A DNA stretch of 64,000 nt from Liolophura sinensis (taxonomy: Eukaryota > Mollusca > Polyplacophora > Chitonida > Chitonidae): assembly GCF_032854445.1 (NCBI RefSeq), contig NC_088306.1, positions 934,501 through 998,500 on the forward strand. The letters run 5' to 3'. A program made the translations under genes and the position numbers. Numbering within the stretch: the stretch's first letter is position 1; each line of letters begins with the position of its first letter. The notes below the pieces were generated by a model that saw only the letters and a list, made by a program, of their open reading frames with translations, was not told the origin of the DNA and made no database searches. Positions 1-13,450 of this stretch are shown in pieces.

Positions 1-687
1 GTACCCCTGCTAACATTTACTTTAAAACTGATTCTAATACAGTGCACAATGTGTACACTAAGTCATTGACTTACAGTAAAAGTTTACTGTAATAATGCAC
101 ATCGTGAATCAACGACGGAATATCTCCCTCGTGCTATCGTGCTCTACATGTTGCTGAAGTGTCACAGCTTGGCGAGGGATAAATTGCCTCAAACAGTACA
201 GACAAGATAAATTCCAGAAGTTATCACATGACTTTGACGAATCAGCCTCACACAAAAGACATTTAAATCATGAACATGTTTATCTATATCTATTAAACAT
301 CAAGAAAATTTGCAGTGTATACAATCAGACCTTTCAATTCCTAACGTTCTCCTCACTTTTCATTTGATCAATTTCACATTTGTTGAGTGTGTATTTGCCG
401 CTGTTCCAAGGAAGTGTAGTGATGATTAGTTTAAACATTGGGTGCTGTGAATGCAAACTAGGCCAAGATTACCTTACAAATGGGTATCTATATTGTACAA
501 CTAAGACAAATCATAAAACGCCCAGAAAACACAATAACTATACACAGCATATCAACTCCTGGCTTAATGTTCCGAGGGACACTACATGAACAATATATGT
601 TAAAAACTCACCAAATACAACCTGTACATAACAGACAGAATAATAAATGCTCTGTCCTCCCATCCCATAAAAAGGGGCCTGAATGCT
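1..687. other. single-copy AT-rich DNA, no gene seen
   Basis: Short overlapping open frames around 380-690 have no repeat support, no convincing splice sites and no recognisable protein. They look like chance frames. I see no regulatory motif that stands out. Confidence 0.6.
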
Positions 688-1018
688 GAATTTCATATTA
701 GCAGGTGAGGAAATTTATAAAAATCTACTTGCATTATCTGAGAATCATTAAAAAACAACAAAAGTTTTGTCCCTTCCCCTAGTAAAATGAATTTGATATT
801 GGCATGTGAGAAAATTCATAAAACTCCCATAATGTTGTTGTACCATCTACTGGCATTATCTGAGAATCATTAAAAAATAACAACCTCCCCCCTAGTAAAA
901 TGAATCTGATATTAGCATGTGAGAAAATTCATAAAACTCCCATAATGTTGTTGTATCATCTACGGACATTATCTGAGAATCATTGAAAAAAGTTTTGTCC
1001 CCTCTCCCTAGTAAAAAA
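688..1018. repeat. degenerate tandem repeat, about 113-122-bp unit, 2.5-3 copies
   Basis: The phrase ATTATCTGAGAATCATT recurs at about 733, 855 and 968. Each time it is followed by an A-rich stretch, a CCCTAGTAAAA block and a block reading GTGAGAAAATTCATAAAACT. Copies differ by indels in the A-rich part, so this is an old local duplication. It is not coding. Confidence 0.85.
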
Positions 1019-1936
1019 GAGCAATATATTGAATATCATCATTACATTTGGATTAGAAACCATAAAGGTCTCCCTCACGTAACCCCCCAGACACACTGTA
1101 TGGGCATGTACTTGCGTTATCATGGAATCGCTGAACACACAACTTCGCCTAAACATTCCATCTAAATGCAAAGCAATTCTGACATCATGTTTTTTCTTGA
1201 GCAGCGAGTTCAGTGGGGATTGTTTCAGGGCATCAGGCTACCCTAGCTTCAGGGTTATTGATCTCGTCACTGTTAAAACAGACATCTGATTGGAGTGAAA
1301 TCCTCCATGGCTCTGTGGCTAGATCCTGCATCAATTTTAACGGAATGGCTTAAGCCATTTAGCTGCTTCTGGTGTTATGCCCCACTCTCATCTACGCCAA
1401 TCCAAAACGGCTTAATTTAAAATCCGGGTTGCTTGAGGTCCGCATTCAATTTATAAAAGTTGGAAAGCCCAATTTCTTTTCTCCAACACTATGAAGTATT
1501 ACACTGAACAGGCTACAGGTAAAAAAACCAAATCACTTTCAAAAGTGTGCGGCTATTACTGTTTAATTGATAAGGCACTCCTGGCCTTTAACTTTGTTGC
1601 ATGCTTAATGCCAGGCATTTTCTGGTTTCCACTTTTTAAATTATTTGTTTAATTACGGCTGTAAATGTTTCTCAGACAACATTCGGGGCTCATCACTATG
1701 TTGTCTACTGTTAAGTCCAATCGGTATTTCAGGAGTCTCGTGAGTACTCACAGATTTAGGTGAGACAAGATGAGGGTTCTTGCAAACTACTCCGACTAAA
1801 AGAGAAGATTTTACCGTACATGTCAATGTTGCTGTTGAATTGACAGACGGATGTATATATTCAGTCTAGCAACTAGCGTAAAATCACTGCCTTTACCTAA
1901 GTCAGTTTGTGAGCGTTCCCACTTTGTCTTGTCTAA
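1019..1936. other. single-copy DNA before the 31-bp array
   Basis: Small frames open on both strands at 980-1171 are shadows of each other. The last 20 bases or so before 1937 already resemble the array unit (TCTGCGTGAAC-like), so the array edge is gradual. No gene seen. Confidence 0.6.
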
Positions 1937-3482
1937 ATCTGCGTGAACTCACTAGACCCCAGACTATATCTGCATGAACTCACTAGACCCCAGACTATAT
2001 CTAAATGAACACACTAGACCCTAGACTATGTCTGCATGAACTCACTAGACCCCAGACTATATCTGCGTGAACTCACTAGACCCCAGACTATATCTGCATG
2101 AACTCACTAGACCCCAGACTATATCTAAATGAACACACTAGACCCTAGACTATGTCTGCATGAACTCACTAGACCCCAGACTATATCTGCGTGAACACAC
2201 TAGACCCTAGACTATATCTTCATGAACTCACTAGACCCCAGACTATATCTAAATGAACACACTAGACCCTAGACTATGTCTGCATGAACTCACTAGACCC
2301 TAGACTATGTCTGCATGAACTCACTAGACCCTAGACTATACCTGCGTGAACTCACTAGACCCCAGACTATGTCTGCATGAACTCACTACACCCTAGACTA
2401 TACCTGCGTGAACTCACTAGACCCCAGACTATATCTGCATGAACTCACTAGACCCCAGACTATATCTGTGTGAACTCACTAGACCCCAGACTATATCTTC
2501 ATGAACTCACTAGATCCCAGACTATATCTGCGTGAACACACTAGACCCCAGACTATATCTGCATGAACTCACTAGACCCCAGACTATATCTGCGTGGACT
2601 CACTAGACCCCAGACTATATCTGCGTGAACACACTAGACCCTAGACTATATCTTCATGAACTCACTAGACCCCAGACTATATCTGCGTGAACTCACTACA
2701 CCCCAGACTATATCTGCGTGAACACACTAGACCCCAGACTATGTCTGCATGAACTCACTAGACCCCAGACTATATCTAAATGAACACACTAGACCCTAGA
2801 CTATATCTTCATGAACTCACTAGACCCCAGACTATATCTGCGTGAACACACTAGACCCTAGACTATGTCTGCATGAACTCACTAGACCCCAGACTATGTC
2901 TGCATGAACTCACTACACCCTAGACTATACCTGCGTGAACTCACTAGACCCTAGACTATATCTTCATGAACTCACTAGACCCCAGACTATATCTGTGTGA
3001 ACACACTAGACCCTAGACTATATCTTCATGAACTCACTAGACCCCAGACTATATCTGCGTGAACACACTAGACCCTAGACTATGTCTGCATGAACTCACT
3101 AGACCCCAGACTATATCTGCGTGAACACACTAGACCCTAGACTATGTCTGCATGAACTCACTAGACCCCAGACTATGTCTGCATGAACTCACTACACCCT
3201 AGACTATACCTGCGTGAACTCACTAGACCCTAGACTATATCTTCATGAACTCACTAGACCCCAGACTATATCTGCGTGAACATACTAGACCCTAGACTAT
3301 GTCTGCATGAACTCACTAGACCCCAGACTATGTCTGCATGAACTCACTACACCCTAGACTATACCTGCGTGAACTCAATAGACCCCAGACTATATCTGCA
3401 TGAACTCACTACACCCTAGACTATATCTGCATGAACACACTAGACCCCAGACTATATCTGCGTGAACTCACTAGACCCCAGA
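1937..3482. repeat. 31-bp minisatellite, about 50 copies
   Basis: The unit runs ATCTGCATGAACTCACTAG then ACCCCAGACTAT, 31 bp in total. Copies differ at a few recurrent positions: GCATG, GCGTG, AAATG or TTCATG near the start; ACTC or ACAC; CCCC or CCCT; and ATATC, ATGTC or ATACC at the junction. The same combinations recur in blocks, which indicates higher-order duplication of several units at once. For example, a variant with CACTACACCCTAG followed by an ATACC junction recurs near 2385, 2910, 3190 and 3345. Stops occur in the frames, so there is no long ORF. Confidence 0.97.
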
Positions 3483-4458
3483 AATGCAGATTAGGTATTA
3501 ATGTTCTAATGTTCAGAATGATGCTCCGCAGGAATACATGTATCACACAGAACTAGAAAGCACACCAAAAGTGCAAACCTGCAGCAGCAACTGTTAAATG
3601 TACACATTCCCACACTACAGAGCAAGGGACAATACCATAACTAATCTGCCGTATTCTGCCAGTGGGGGAGAACCATTTCAAAACCATTCCTGGATCAGGG
3701 TAAAAGACAGAATTAGCCATAGAATTGGTTTGTTGTCTATGGCTAACCTGTATGCAAAGATTCATTCACATTTCATTCACGTTACAGACAGACAGACGAA
3801 CGCGGGAAGCATCATACAAGCCTTGTCCAATTAGAGAGAAAATTATGCTATCAGCACTAAGCCTCCTACTGTGCCTAAAGCACAAAGATTCGAAAATGTC
3901 AATTACGTTCATGTTGGACTTTATATACTCAAGGTTTCAGTAAACATGACAGTATTTAATTTGAAGAGTTTGACTGCATGGATTAGTTTTGCTCCATATC
4001 ACATGACAACGTTACACGTGAACACACACTGGCCCACCCACTCACAGGTGAAATAAAGATGCAGATCAACTCGACCAGAGTCACATTAGTGTTTTAGTCT
4101 TTGAGCAAGACTATCCTACACACAAAACATACTGACCCATCCTCCAACAAGACAGGTGCAAATCAAGAATCCCTGCTGTAATCACGAGGGATCAGAATGA
4201 CATTTGTTCACAAGCTACCTTGTGACTTAAACCATAAGGGTTGTGGACAAAGCTGATATTGATATCATTCTAAACTCCTACATGTACATGTATGTATATA
4301 CAGCTGCTGTCATTCAGTAATGAGCTACACTAGCCAGGTCTGTTCCCGCCCTATCTTGTGATCCTCAATGTTCTGAATTTGCGGGATTTAATTTGGTCAA
4401 CATGTATATCTTGCTTCCTCAATTTCCATTTAAATACAACACCGAAGACATTTTATTT
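3483..4458. other. single-copy DNA with a short CAGA microsatellite
   Basis: A short CAGACAGACAGACG run lies near 3787. Small frames open on both strands over 3553-3943 look like chance. A CATGTACATGTATG palindromic run occurs near 4280. No gene seen. Confidence 0.6.
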
Positions 4459-4605
4459 CTTTATTTTATTTGATTGGTGTTTTATGTCGTACTTAAGAAT
4501 ATTTGATTTATACGCTGGCTGCTGGCATTATGGTGGGAGGAAACTGGACAGAGCCCAGACCATCCACAGGTTGATGCCAGACCTTCCCACTCACTGGGAA
4601 GATGT
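4459..4605 (-). mobile_element. SINE family B, partial copy
   Basis: Read on the plus strand the element begins with its tail (TTTATTTGATTGGTGTTTTA), then GTCGTACTTAAGAATATTT, GGCATTATGGTGGGAGGAAA and a CCATCCACAGGTTG block. The same order of blocks occurs at 36108, 46412, 48531 and 49860, and in reverse orientation at 35265. The tRNA-like head is not visible here, so the copy is truncated at its head end. Assignment to a tRNA-derived mollusc-type SINE is from the shared tail and body, not from a database match. Confidence 0.75.
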
Positions 4606-6052
4606 TTTACATTTGATCTATATTTTCCCCATTTATTAGGTAGAAATTATGTTCTCTCTGAGAAGTAATATGTAGAACATATATAATAAGAACTATAGAT
4701 GCTTCACAAGGTGTTTACAATACAGATACCCACCAGTCCCCTTTTGTACTGAAGGCCAATATACTGGGTAGGTAAAATTAGCTACAAAAGCTAAAGATGG
4801 AAACAAATAAAATAATGTTCTTTACTTAATCAGGTCATGACAATTCAGTAGCAAGAACGAAATTTTAAGTCTTACAGGTTTTGTAAATCAACAAGACAGG
4901 TGTAAATCAAGAAGCAGAGTGGATGTGGACAGGTATCTCAAGGATTCCATGCCTGGGGCTAGGATTGAACTAACACACTGTGTCCTCTAGCAACTTAAAA
5001 CAATATTTGCACTACTAATACCCTACCCTAGGAGTTGTTAGACACATCAACAGTGTGTACTGCAGTCAGAAGTACCTAGGCATCAAGTGTTCTATACTAA
5101 AGCTGCACAATGATTCAGCTATGCCTGGTATTAACTTTTAATAGTATAGGAATTTTACAACAAAAAAGATTTTACTTTGACTTGGCCTTTTAAGCACCTA
5201 TATAAAATGTTCTTGGTAATTTTGAATTTTTTTTTGAATAAGCATCATTTGATATTTTTCATTGCGTAGCTTTATGAAACATCTGACAACTTGACGAAAA
5301 TATAATATAACATAATAACCATAACAGTAATTCATTAACACTGTCTTTGTTAGGCCTTCATTCCTTAACATTTTCACAAATAAAAGAGTATCTTTCAGTG
5401 CATTTTATTCACATTTTAACCTGATTTTGGAGATAAAGCTACATTGGTTGGATTGGCCAGTTTCAGGGTTTCACAAAAAGTAGAATTTTATCAGTTCACA
5501 TCGAGTAATATGCTTTCAGAATATTCTAGAATAAACATCTTGCAAACATGTGAAAAGGTTTAAGAATTACTGTGCTACGAAATGATAATCTACAAAGTCT
5601 CAAATTACTACAGCAAAGACAGTAAAACCAGAGCAAATAAGAAAATGTGATGGTTAGTCAAGGATAACATATAACCAGTGAAGTAAGGCCTCTTTTGTGC
5701 ATACAAAAATGTGCATCATCCTGCAAGATAAAAATGAAATAAACTTTGATTCACAACTTAATCTGTTCAATACCAGTTCTGATGATACCAAAACGCCCTA
5801 TCCAGAAAGTAGCTGTTCAGCTCCATGATTGTGAACAAGTATACCTTATTCTTTTTGTCAGCAATGCAAAGATATCACTACCCTTTGATGATGTAATTGG
5901 TTGATATGAAGGATAAACAGATATAAACAGGGTATTTTAACGTACATACACCATGAAGAGCTAGAAATCTTTGAAGCACAAAAGCTGTTAAAAGTAGAAA
6001 TCTTTCGTTTATCATGCCTCAATATTAACACTGGTTGAGACTGGTCTGAGAC
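4606..6052. other. AT-rich single-copy DNA with one weak dispersed repeat
   Basis: No credible gene. Positions 5600-5700 (GTAAAACCAGAGC, GTGATGGTT, AAGGCCTC in that order) resemble 13010-13090, suggesting an old dispersed repeat. Confidence 0.5.
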
Positions 6053-6151
6053 GAGGCCAATGGAATTTTGGCCAGGCGAGGCCAATGGAATTTTGGTCAG
6101 ACAAGGCTATGGGATTTTGGTCAGACAAAGCAAATGGAATTTTGGCCAGGC
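6053..6151. repeat. 25-bp tandem repeat, 4 copies
   Basis: Four copies of a unit like GAGGCCAATGGAATTTTGG plus CCAGGC or TCAGAC; the third copy is one base shorter. It produces the repeated IGL-type peptide in the minus-strand frame over 6012-6335, which is therefore not a gene. Confidence 0.9.
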
Positions 6152-6587
6152 TAGTACAATTAATTTTGCTACCTAGGAGGCCATTTCTACTTTTATAAAC
6201 CAACAATCCAAATATCTCTTCTACTAAATTTAGATGACAAAAAACTGTAGAACAGTTTGATGATGTGTTATTATATTTATCACTATTATATATTATATTG
6301 TCTCTAATATCAGGAAGGACTGATTGCGAGGACAAAGTATGGTCCTACGTGCCAGGGACGTTTTCTACTTATCCTTCCATCTCTGAGCACATAAAACGAG
6401 AAATCTTTGACGTATACAAGATGTAAAACTAGAAATATTTGATGTGTACAAGCACAGTTGTCAGAGGGCATCTATCTAGACAGAAACCAATATCAACTTA
6501 GGTATTACAGGGCCATTATTTCTAACAGCGCAGTCTTATGCAGCCTAACTAGCAAACAACAGAATCAATATTGGCAATGATGGAGGA
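6152..6587. other. single-copy DNA, no gene seen
   Basis: AT-rich, with ordinary base composition until the sharp GC rise at about 6635. Confidence 0.55.
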
Positions 6588-6629
6588 TTAAGTTGTGTTA
6601 TGAAGTAGAACAGACAGACACATAGATAC

Positions 6630-6989
6630 CAGATGCTGCGGTCGACGTCTTGGTAGTCTGCGCGCCAGCACACAAGCACTCTCTGAGCTGGCAGCCTGGC
6701 CTGAGTCCTCGGACGATGATTTCCTGCGCTGCTCCTGGAGCTTTAGTAACCAGAGAACGGCGCAGAGACGAACGATGGCACGTTCGTGTCGCCCGCTCAG
6801 GTACATCTCCACGGGGTTGTCCGACTGTCGCATCATTGTGACAGCAGGGAAGTCTGGGAAGACCGACAAAGGGCTCAACGCATGAACAACACTAAGGTCG
6901 TTGAGACTTAACACAACACTGGTGGTGGAATACAAAATAGTGGTTTGACTGTCATTGGGTGGAAGTAGCGATATCAGTGCCTGCACCAT
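6630..6989 (-). CDS. candidate coding exon, product unknown
   Basis: A minus-strand frame opens with an ATG at 6989 (G at -3, G at +4) preceded two codons earlier by an in-frame TGA. It runs past 6630 and would stop at 6588. The stretch 6635-6830 is clearly GC-richer than its surroundings. It encodes NPVEMYLSGRHERAIVRL, then a Leu/Trp-rich stretch, KLQEQRRK, a Ser/Glu-rich stretch (SSSEDSGQAASSES) and RRLPRRRPQ. A possible splice donor (CTG before GTATCT) at 6630/6629 would end it in phase 0. An alternative start is the ATGATG at 6836, with A at -3. A possible acceptor after GCGACAG near 6824 would instead make it an internal exon. I do not recognise the protein. The composition jump and charge pattern favour a real exon, but chance is possible. 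Confidence 0.4.
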
Positions 6990-9736
6990 AGCTCATCTAG
7001 GCTGAGCCGTGTTTCTTTCTGAGCCCGAAACTTAACACCACAGTAGACATACGCATCAGTAGACAATGCAATACATCCTAACCAGGCTGCAGATTCTTCA
7101 GGGTGCTGCTTGTCACAAAACTGTTTTGTGTCTTGCAAGGTTATCTAGACTTGCAAGTCTCGACACAAGCCTGCGATGACAAATCAAAACTCACACATGT
7201 TTTCGTACAAAGCAACTTAGTGAACAAGCCCGCTGTAATATGGCAAACACATCAGTAGAATATCTTCTCGGCTATAAAATCTCCTTGAAATGTTTCAGTA
7301 CACAGTAAGACAATCCACAAGTGTCTCAGCAATATGGTGGACAAAACATCAAAATCACCAATCAGATGCCATCAAATGTGAACCTGACTTGAATTTCCAT
7401 GGTATTCATGAAGTCTTGCCAATGACACATCCAGCAGAGCTAAACATCAAATCAAATTTCCAACAATTCAGTTGGAATATAGCGGTGGATTGGCTCTTGA
7501 AAGCATGTATAGGTACAAATTCAAAGCTTAATCTCTTGTCTGCAGGAAGCCCAATGGACAATTCTGTCTACATCTGAGGCTCAAATCAAATTTCAAAGCA
7601 GCGTGGTCAAGTTATAGAGCAGAAAAAAAAGGCTATAGAATCTTCTTCCTCCTGTAGGCAGAGCCTAACAAAGCCCCAGATGGTATGGCAAATTCCCAGC
7701 TCCTGTAATCGGATTGATGTGAAAAGTCTCCCCTCAGCCGAGTAATGTTGTGATGGCTCTTGAGAATTGGGGTGAACTTACAAGCAATCAAAGTAAAATG
7801 TTTTTCCAAACACACCAGGGAAAACTCCAAGACAGTTCAATGCAAACAGCATTTCCTGGACCTAAAGGCATACATGTACCATGGCCATTGTTCTCAAGAT
7901 GTCCACTGGTCAAAATAGGCTGTCTGAGTCTCTCCCACATTCTGGCTCTTGGCCACACTCAACACTCCAGATATTGAAAGAAATCAAGCGTCATCATCGG
8001 TGAGGAAATGGTGAGATATCAGAGAAAATCTTGGTGCTCTTCACAGCACTACAGGCATCAAAGCTAAACAGGAATCAACCCTGAATGGTCAGCTCTTTGG
8101 ACGAACCCTCAGTTTCTATTGGAGTACACGTGTTATAGTTCCCACTGTTAGAACCACGTGCATTCACCAATCACCTCTGTGATCATGTTCCTGTTATATC
8201 CACACACCTGACTGTGATTAGGTCTCTCATTGAGTATACCAAGTTCCAGAGTGTCCAAATTATCTTCCCTGCAAGCAGCAATGGTAATTAAGGCAGTATC
8301 GGCTTTCAGCGTGTCTAAGAAAACATCCACATGGCCTTGTTGTTGCCAGTAGTTAAATGTTATTGCTTTCCTCTGACATGTGCAGCATCACTTTGCCAGG
8401 CCAGAGTATGTCTAGGACATAGTTTGAGAATAAGAAGTCCATCCTGAGTACTCCAACTGGAAATCCCTCAACTACTTATAAACAACGCATCATCCCTTTC
8501 ATCTGTGTAATAAATCACAGGTCACCCAGGTCAAAAGTCAAATGCAAATTCCATGTGTACACAGTTTTCCAATGTGTAATACATTACAAGACAAAGAAAT
8601 TGATTCCAGGATTACATGTTTGTCCACCAACAGTTTCATCTTACTCACAGAAGTTGCAGAGAACATACATCCTAAACAATATCTTAATGCTTGGCAAAAG
8701 TTTTCCACAGATATACCAGCGTCATGGACATGCAGCCATTTGAATTGATCGATGAAATGTCTTTTGCTCTCTTTTACTTGTATTAATTGCAAAATTCACA
8801 AGAGCAAAAACAAACACATCAGTGACAAAGAAACTACAGGAGCACAGGGCAAAATTCTGAATTGGTTCTTCCAAATCACAGGCTCTGGATCATGGCTTCA
8901 TTAAGATCCCAAGAACATCTGGTTGTTGACAAACACATATATCCCGAATGAGCAGCAAACCTTTATGACAGTAGCTCAAAGCCCATATCAAGAGGAGAAG
9001 TACATAACCCATACTCTGGCAACCTTCAATATTTGATGAGGTCGTGCCCACAAGACAATGCACTGTCTTCTGCAATCTGTGGGTCGATCGCTCTCATTGA
9101 CCGCTAGAATGGTCAACCGCCACTGACCATTACTACGGGCCATTTGTGGGGGCCACAATGATTCAGCAAATGACCAGTGCTTTTAGCGAGGCAGTAACAC
9201 GGCCATCAGGATGACAGTGCGAGCTGATTGACAATCAGGACAAAAACAGCACAAATGTACCCAGCAGTGAAGATCTCCTCATCTCCCGTTATTAAATCCA
9301 CTGAGGGTAAAAATTGAGAGGTTGAAATTGGCTCTTACAACTGCTGACAGACAGAGTTATAGACCAGCGTTAATAAGGACTAAATTAGCAGATGCTAGAC
9401 TGCCAATAGCTTCGGGATCATTCCAGTGAACTGGCACATTCGATGTTAAGACGTTTTTATGTCTATCCGTGCAGTCAGATGGAAAACTCCTCTGACCGTT
9501 TCATTGGATGACAACATGGCGAGGTCATAATCCCTGCTATTCCCCTAATTTCTTTTCACAGCTGTGAAAACACGGGTAAACATGGTTTTCTGTGTGTGTA
9601 CATAACCTGCCATCTAACTCATGGTTTTTACTGCACAGCTGCATGAAGTAAACAGTTTGAAATTTCAACCACATAAGCGGTGGATAAGGCTTTATATTTC
9701 AATGCTTGTATTGATCACAGCACGGATACGAACAAA
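6990..9736. other. single-copy DNA, no gene supported
   Basis: Several 60-95-codon frames (for example 7290-7577, 8538-8792) are open on both strands with no splice-site or composition support. No tandem or dispersed repeat stands out. Confidence 0.55.
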
Positions 9737-12700
9737 ACATGTCAGCATTCAGCAGAGCTGTAATATGCAGTCATGCTGGCTTCCATGACAGTCATGCCAT
9801 CACAGATTCTCTCATGCATCACACACAATTCCATAAGCATCAGTCCTTTAGATCTAAGCGAAACAGTGTATGGGTTATACTCGAGATGCAGCTTCTGTAT
9901 CTGTTAGGAGCATCTAGCCATGACAACCATACCAACAGACAGCGGTACCATCCAGGTCTAGCTTTATGAAGCTGTGATCTGCATCTGAATAACAGTGGAA
10001 TGCAGAATGCTGGACTCTCACAGCAACACGTAGTATTACTATTCCACTAAGAGCAGTTTTACCTTCCTCACCAAAGATAATAATCCCATATGACACTATC
10101 TGGCAAAGTCCAAGATGGAACTCAAAGGTAACAAGTTTCTCTCAGAAACGTGGATTAAAAGTAGCTGTGGTAACCATTATGGTCTCCATGAAATCCCTAA
10201 CACCTTGCACAAACAGCGGGGAAATCAATGACAACACCAACACCAGATCCCAAGGCCACCAAAGATTATTGGAGTTCAATGCACTGATGGGCTACGAGGC
10301 GATTAACAACAACAACAGCACGCTGGGAACGACACTGCCGTGTGATAAATGCTGGCGTGTCGCCAGTTGGAAACCGTTGGAGAGTCTATGGCAGAATGAT
10401 GAGGCTGTAAAGATTTGTCCGATACTGCACAGCAGCAGCATATGGCTGTCATGTCCACGACAGCACCGACGGACAAGGTCTCCACAGGAGGCGAGGAATT
10501 CCATTCAGGACAGAAGACATTGGCCTTAACTCCACATTCACCATTACCAGCGGGTCGTCTTTAGCATTGACTACTATTAATCATGGCATTTTGTCAGGCA
10601 GCAGAAATCATGATGCCTTTTGTTGGCCGACGTGAGAAAATTCACTACATAGTGCAACGTTAGCTGCCGGCAGCTCAGTGTCGTTGGCAGAAGGAGACAA
10701 ATCAATACCGTGGAGGCTATCTTACATGTAATCCTCCGGCTTGGGGAATGAAGAGGCAAATCTTGTGTTAAACATTGCCGTTACCAAGCGCGGAACAGTG
10801 CACATATATTATACTTTAAACAGAGTGGACTGTAGGAAACATGGCTAACTCTGGCCACCGGAAAAGCATAAAAGGAAAAAGGCCTGCCTTCTACCGCGTC
10901 AGCCACATTCCTGTCAACATCACAGTTTGTGAAGGCTTAATGTCATCGTGAGGAAGCAAGACTCAATATACCATAGACCAAACCACAGACTCGGCAACAG
11001 CTTCTAGCTTTTCTCCCCATGCCCCCATCCTGCCCATGCATCTTCAATCGTCTGTACAATAAGAAAGATCGATTTTCATCGGCGTTTTATCAACCTAAAG
11101 ATCTGTGTTCTGTGCATACAATCTTCTGCCTAACGCCCGACAGAAGGCAATGGTCAAGACATGTTCTCTTGTGGTCTGAGTGATATTTAAGTGACATGAA
11201 GATAGGCCATCTTAACACCTCTCCAGTTGGAAAAAAGGGCCAACCTTTGGCACAATAATCTATCACTGCACCAAAATTGTATCAGGTCCAGTGCACTCGA
11301 GCTGAACAGCGATTGGGTCTGACAGACCGACAGGCAATCACGCACAATTCATCAATCAACTCTACTATGGCTATGAATTGTAAAAAACTAATTTAAGGAA
11401 TTTTAGGTCATACAACATACTGTATTTTACCCAAAAGTTTAGTATTTTTCAAGTAACACATTCTGCTCGATTCTTTTCCATTCATCCACCTAACACAAGT
11501 CACTGGAGTTTTTGTGAAATTTAGTTTCAATACCTTCTAAAATTAGAAAAACTTAAGTGTTGGCAGAAAGGTTTCACTTTGAATGCACTTCTGAGAGGCC
11601 AGTCCATTTTCACAGGCCAAACTTTAGGTGAAACATAAAAGTATTTTCCTTCCATTCTGATAATAATAAAGTTAAGAAGAGCTAACATTCCTGTGGGCTC
11701 TACCCCCCATAAATTATACGCTACGCAGGACAAAATACAAGAAAGATTATTGAGTGACTTTTACAGCTCTTTCTAAATGGTCAGATTTTAGTAAATTATA
11801 ACAAATATATGGCAAATATGAGTTATATTTCAATCAATTTCTCAAACTACGGCAACTATATTGAAAGCCAATGTAATATTTACAAGAAAAACACTCAAAT
11901 TCACAATTAAAGTGTACTGACAAATTATTATAACATTTTTGGCAGAGAAATCAGTCATCGCCCTTCAGACCAATTTGAAGTTGATTTAGTGCAGCAATCG
12001 GTTTGCGGAACTATTTGGGAATTACACTTACTTTATTTGTACGGCCAATTTAAATCTTACTGAACAATTTATGCCAGCCCAAGAGATAATATAAATTTTC
12101 TAGAATGCCACGTGTCAAGTTTCGTTTCTGCTTAAGCACAGTCTGTGATTTTCTAAAATCCTATTAATCAAAAATCATGTTAACCTATAAGCCTGTTAAT
12201 CTATAATCCTGTTAATCTAATTACCCTATGTGAATTAAATAAGAAAATAAAACTTTCTTGATGGACAAATGACTGATTCTCCTTAACTACACGTTATTTA
12301 TCAGTCACAATTGTAACAGGCTACAGGTATGACACTTTGGCTTGTCCGTTACACTGACAACTGGAGTATTTATAATACGCGAGTCAAATGCTCCGACTTT
12401 AAAACAAAAAAATCAGACCAAATGTCATACAGCTTGTAAGAAAACAGGGTATATGTACCTGTATGTCAAAACAGTTTTGAACGTAAGATGTGTTTAAGTC
12501 AGCACTCTACACTTAACGCTTCTCTATGCACGATTCCCAGCCTGGTCAACCGCTGAGGTAATTCGATACGTAATTTCCCACGGAGAATCCTCCACAGAAA
12601 TTACGATTCAGAGAAAATAGCTAACGGGCACGTTTTATTGAGCAATCAAACCCTTTCCAGTCAGCAGTCAGTCCGCTCCACAGCTCTAGCCTATCAGACC

Positions 12701-13390
12701 CATAAAAAATCTACTGGCGGAAACACACAAATAATGGTAAATTGATGCTCTAGAGGACAGTATTACGATTGGCCAACGAATATGGCAAATGATAAGAAAA
12801 AAAAAAATCGAAAAGAAAAAAAAAATTGCTGGTCAAACTATATGGGGCTCAACTTTAGGAAAGGCTAATATATTTGAAAACAAAAAAAAATTGAACTGTA
12901 TTTTCAGAAAAAAGCCATACATCTTCAGCTGCTTAGAAGACTGACAGAAACAGTCCAGCAAAGCACTGGTTTGGGGCACAAGAGCATAGATGAACATAAA
13001 AGACAGTATCCAGAGAGTAAAACCAGAGCGACGACGACAGTGTGATGGTTGACAAATGGTCACACACAACCGGAGAAATACGGCCTCGTACATTTACTTC
13101 AGAGTTATATTCCAACTGTTCATGTAAATGCTTTGACGATAGCAAATTACACCACCCCTAACACCATGGCTTTGGCAGAATTGGGTGAAAAATTTGCACA
13201 GATGTTAATGCAATAATACATTAGACGCCACTGGTGTAGAATTACTTAAAATGATCTACTGTCATCACATTCAATATACAAAGACATTAAATCACATGAA
13301 TGTAAAGGTGCAAAATGCAGAAGTAATAAAGACAAACAAGTCTCACAATACACATATTTTATCATCCAGGGAATACAGAGTATTTTGTAT
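9737..13390. other. single-copy DNA with a possible dispersed-repeat copy at the end
   Basis: The 120-codon plus-strand frame at 10167-10529 is opposed by two minus-strand frames and has no motif I recognise, so I treat it as chance. A-rich runs occur near 12795-12825. Positions 12955-13150 resemble 33185-33350 and, in part, 5600-5700. Confidence 0.5.
12955..13150 (+). repeat. possible dispersed repeat family E, copy
   Basis: Shared blocks in order are AAAACCAGAGC, GTGTGATGGTTGACAAATGG, an AGAGTTATATTC-like block and AACTGTTCATGTAAATGC. The counterpart at 33185-33350 reads GATGGTGTAT, TGGCAAATGG, AGAGTTTTATTC and AACTGTTCATGCAAAAGC. Similarity is patchy and was judged by eye only. Confidence 0.35.
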
Positions 13391-13450
13391 GAGATATGGC
13401 AAATGAGAATGAGATATGGCAAATGAGAATGAGATATGGCAAATGAGAAT
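13391..13450. repeat. 20-bp tandem repeat, exactly 3 copies
   Basis: Three identical copies of GAGATATGGCAAATGAGAAT. Confidence 0.97.

Noticed and set aside
1937-3482. CRISPR or telomeric repeat
   Set aside because: 31-bp head-to-tail units with no spacers and no telomere hexamer.
10167-10529. 120-codon plus frame
   Set aside because: Two minus frames are open over the same bases, with no motif and no composition change.
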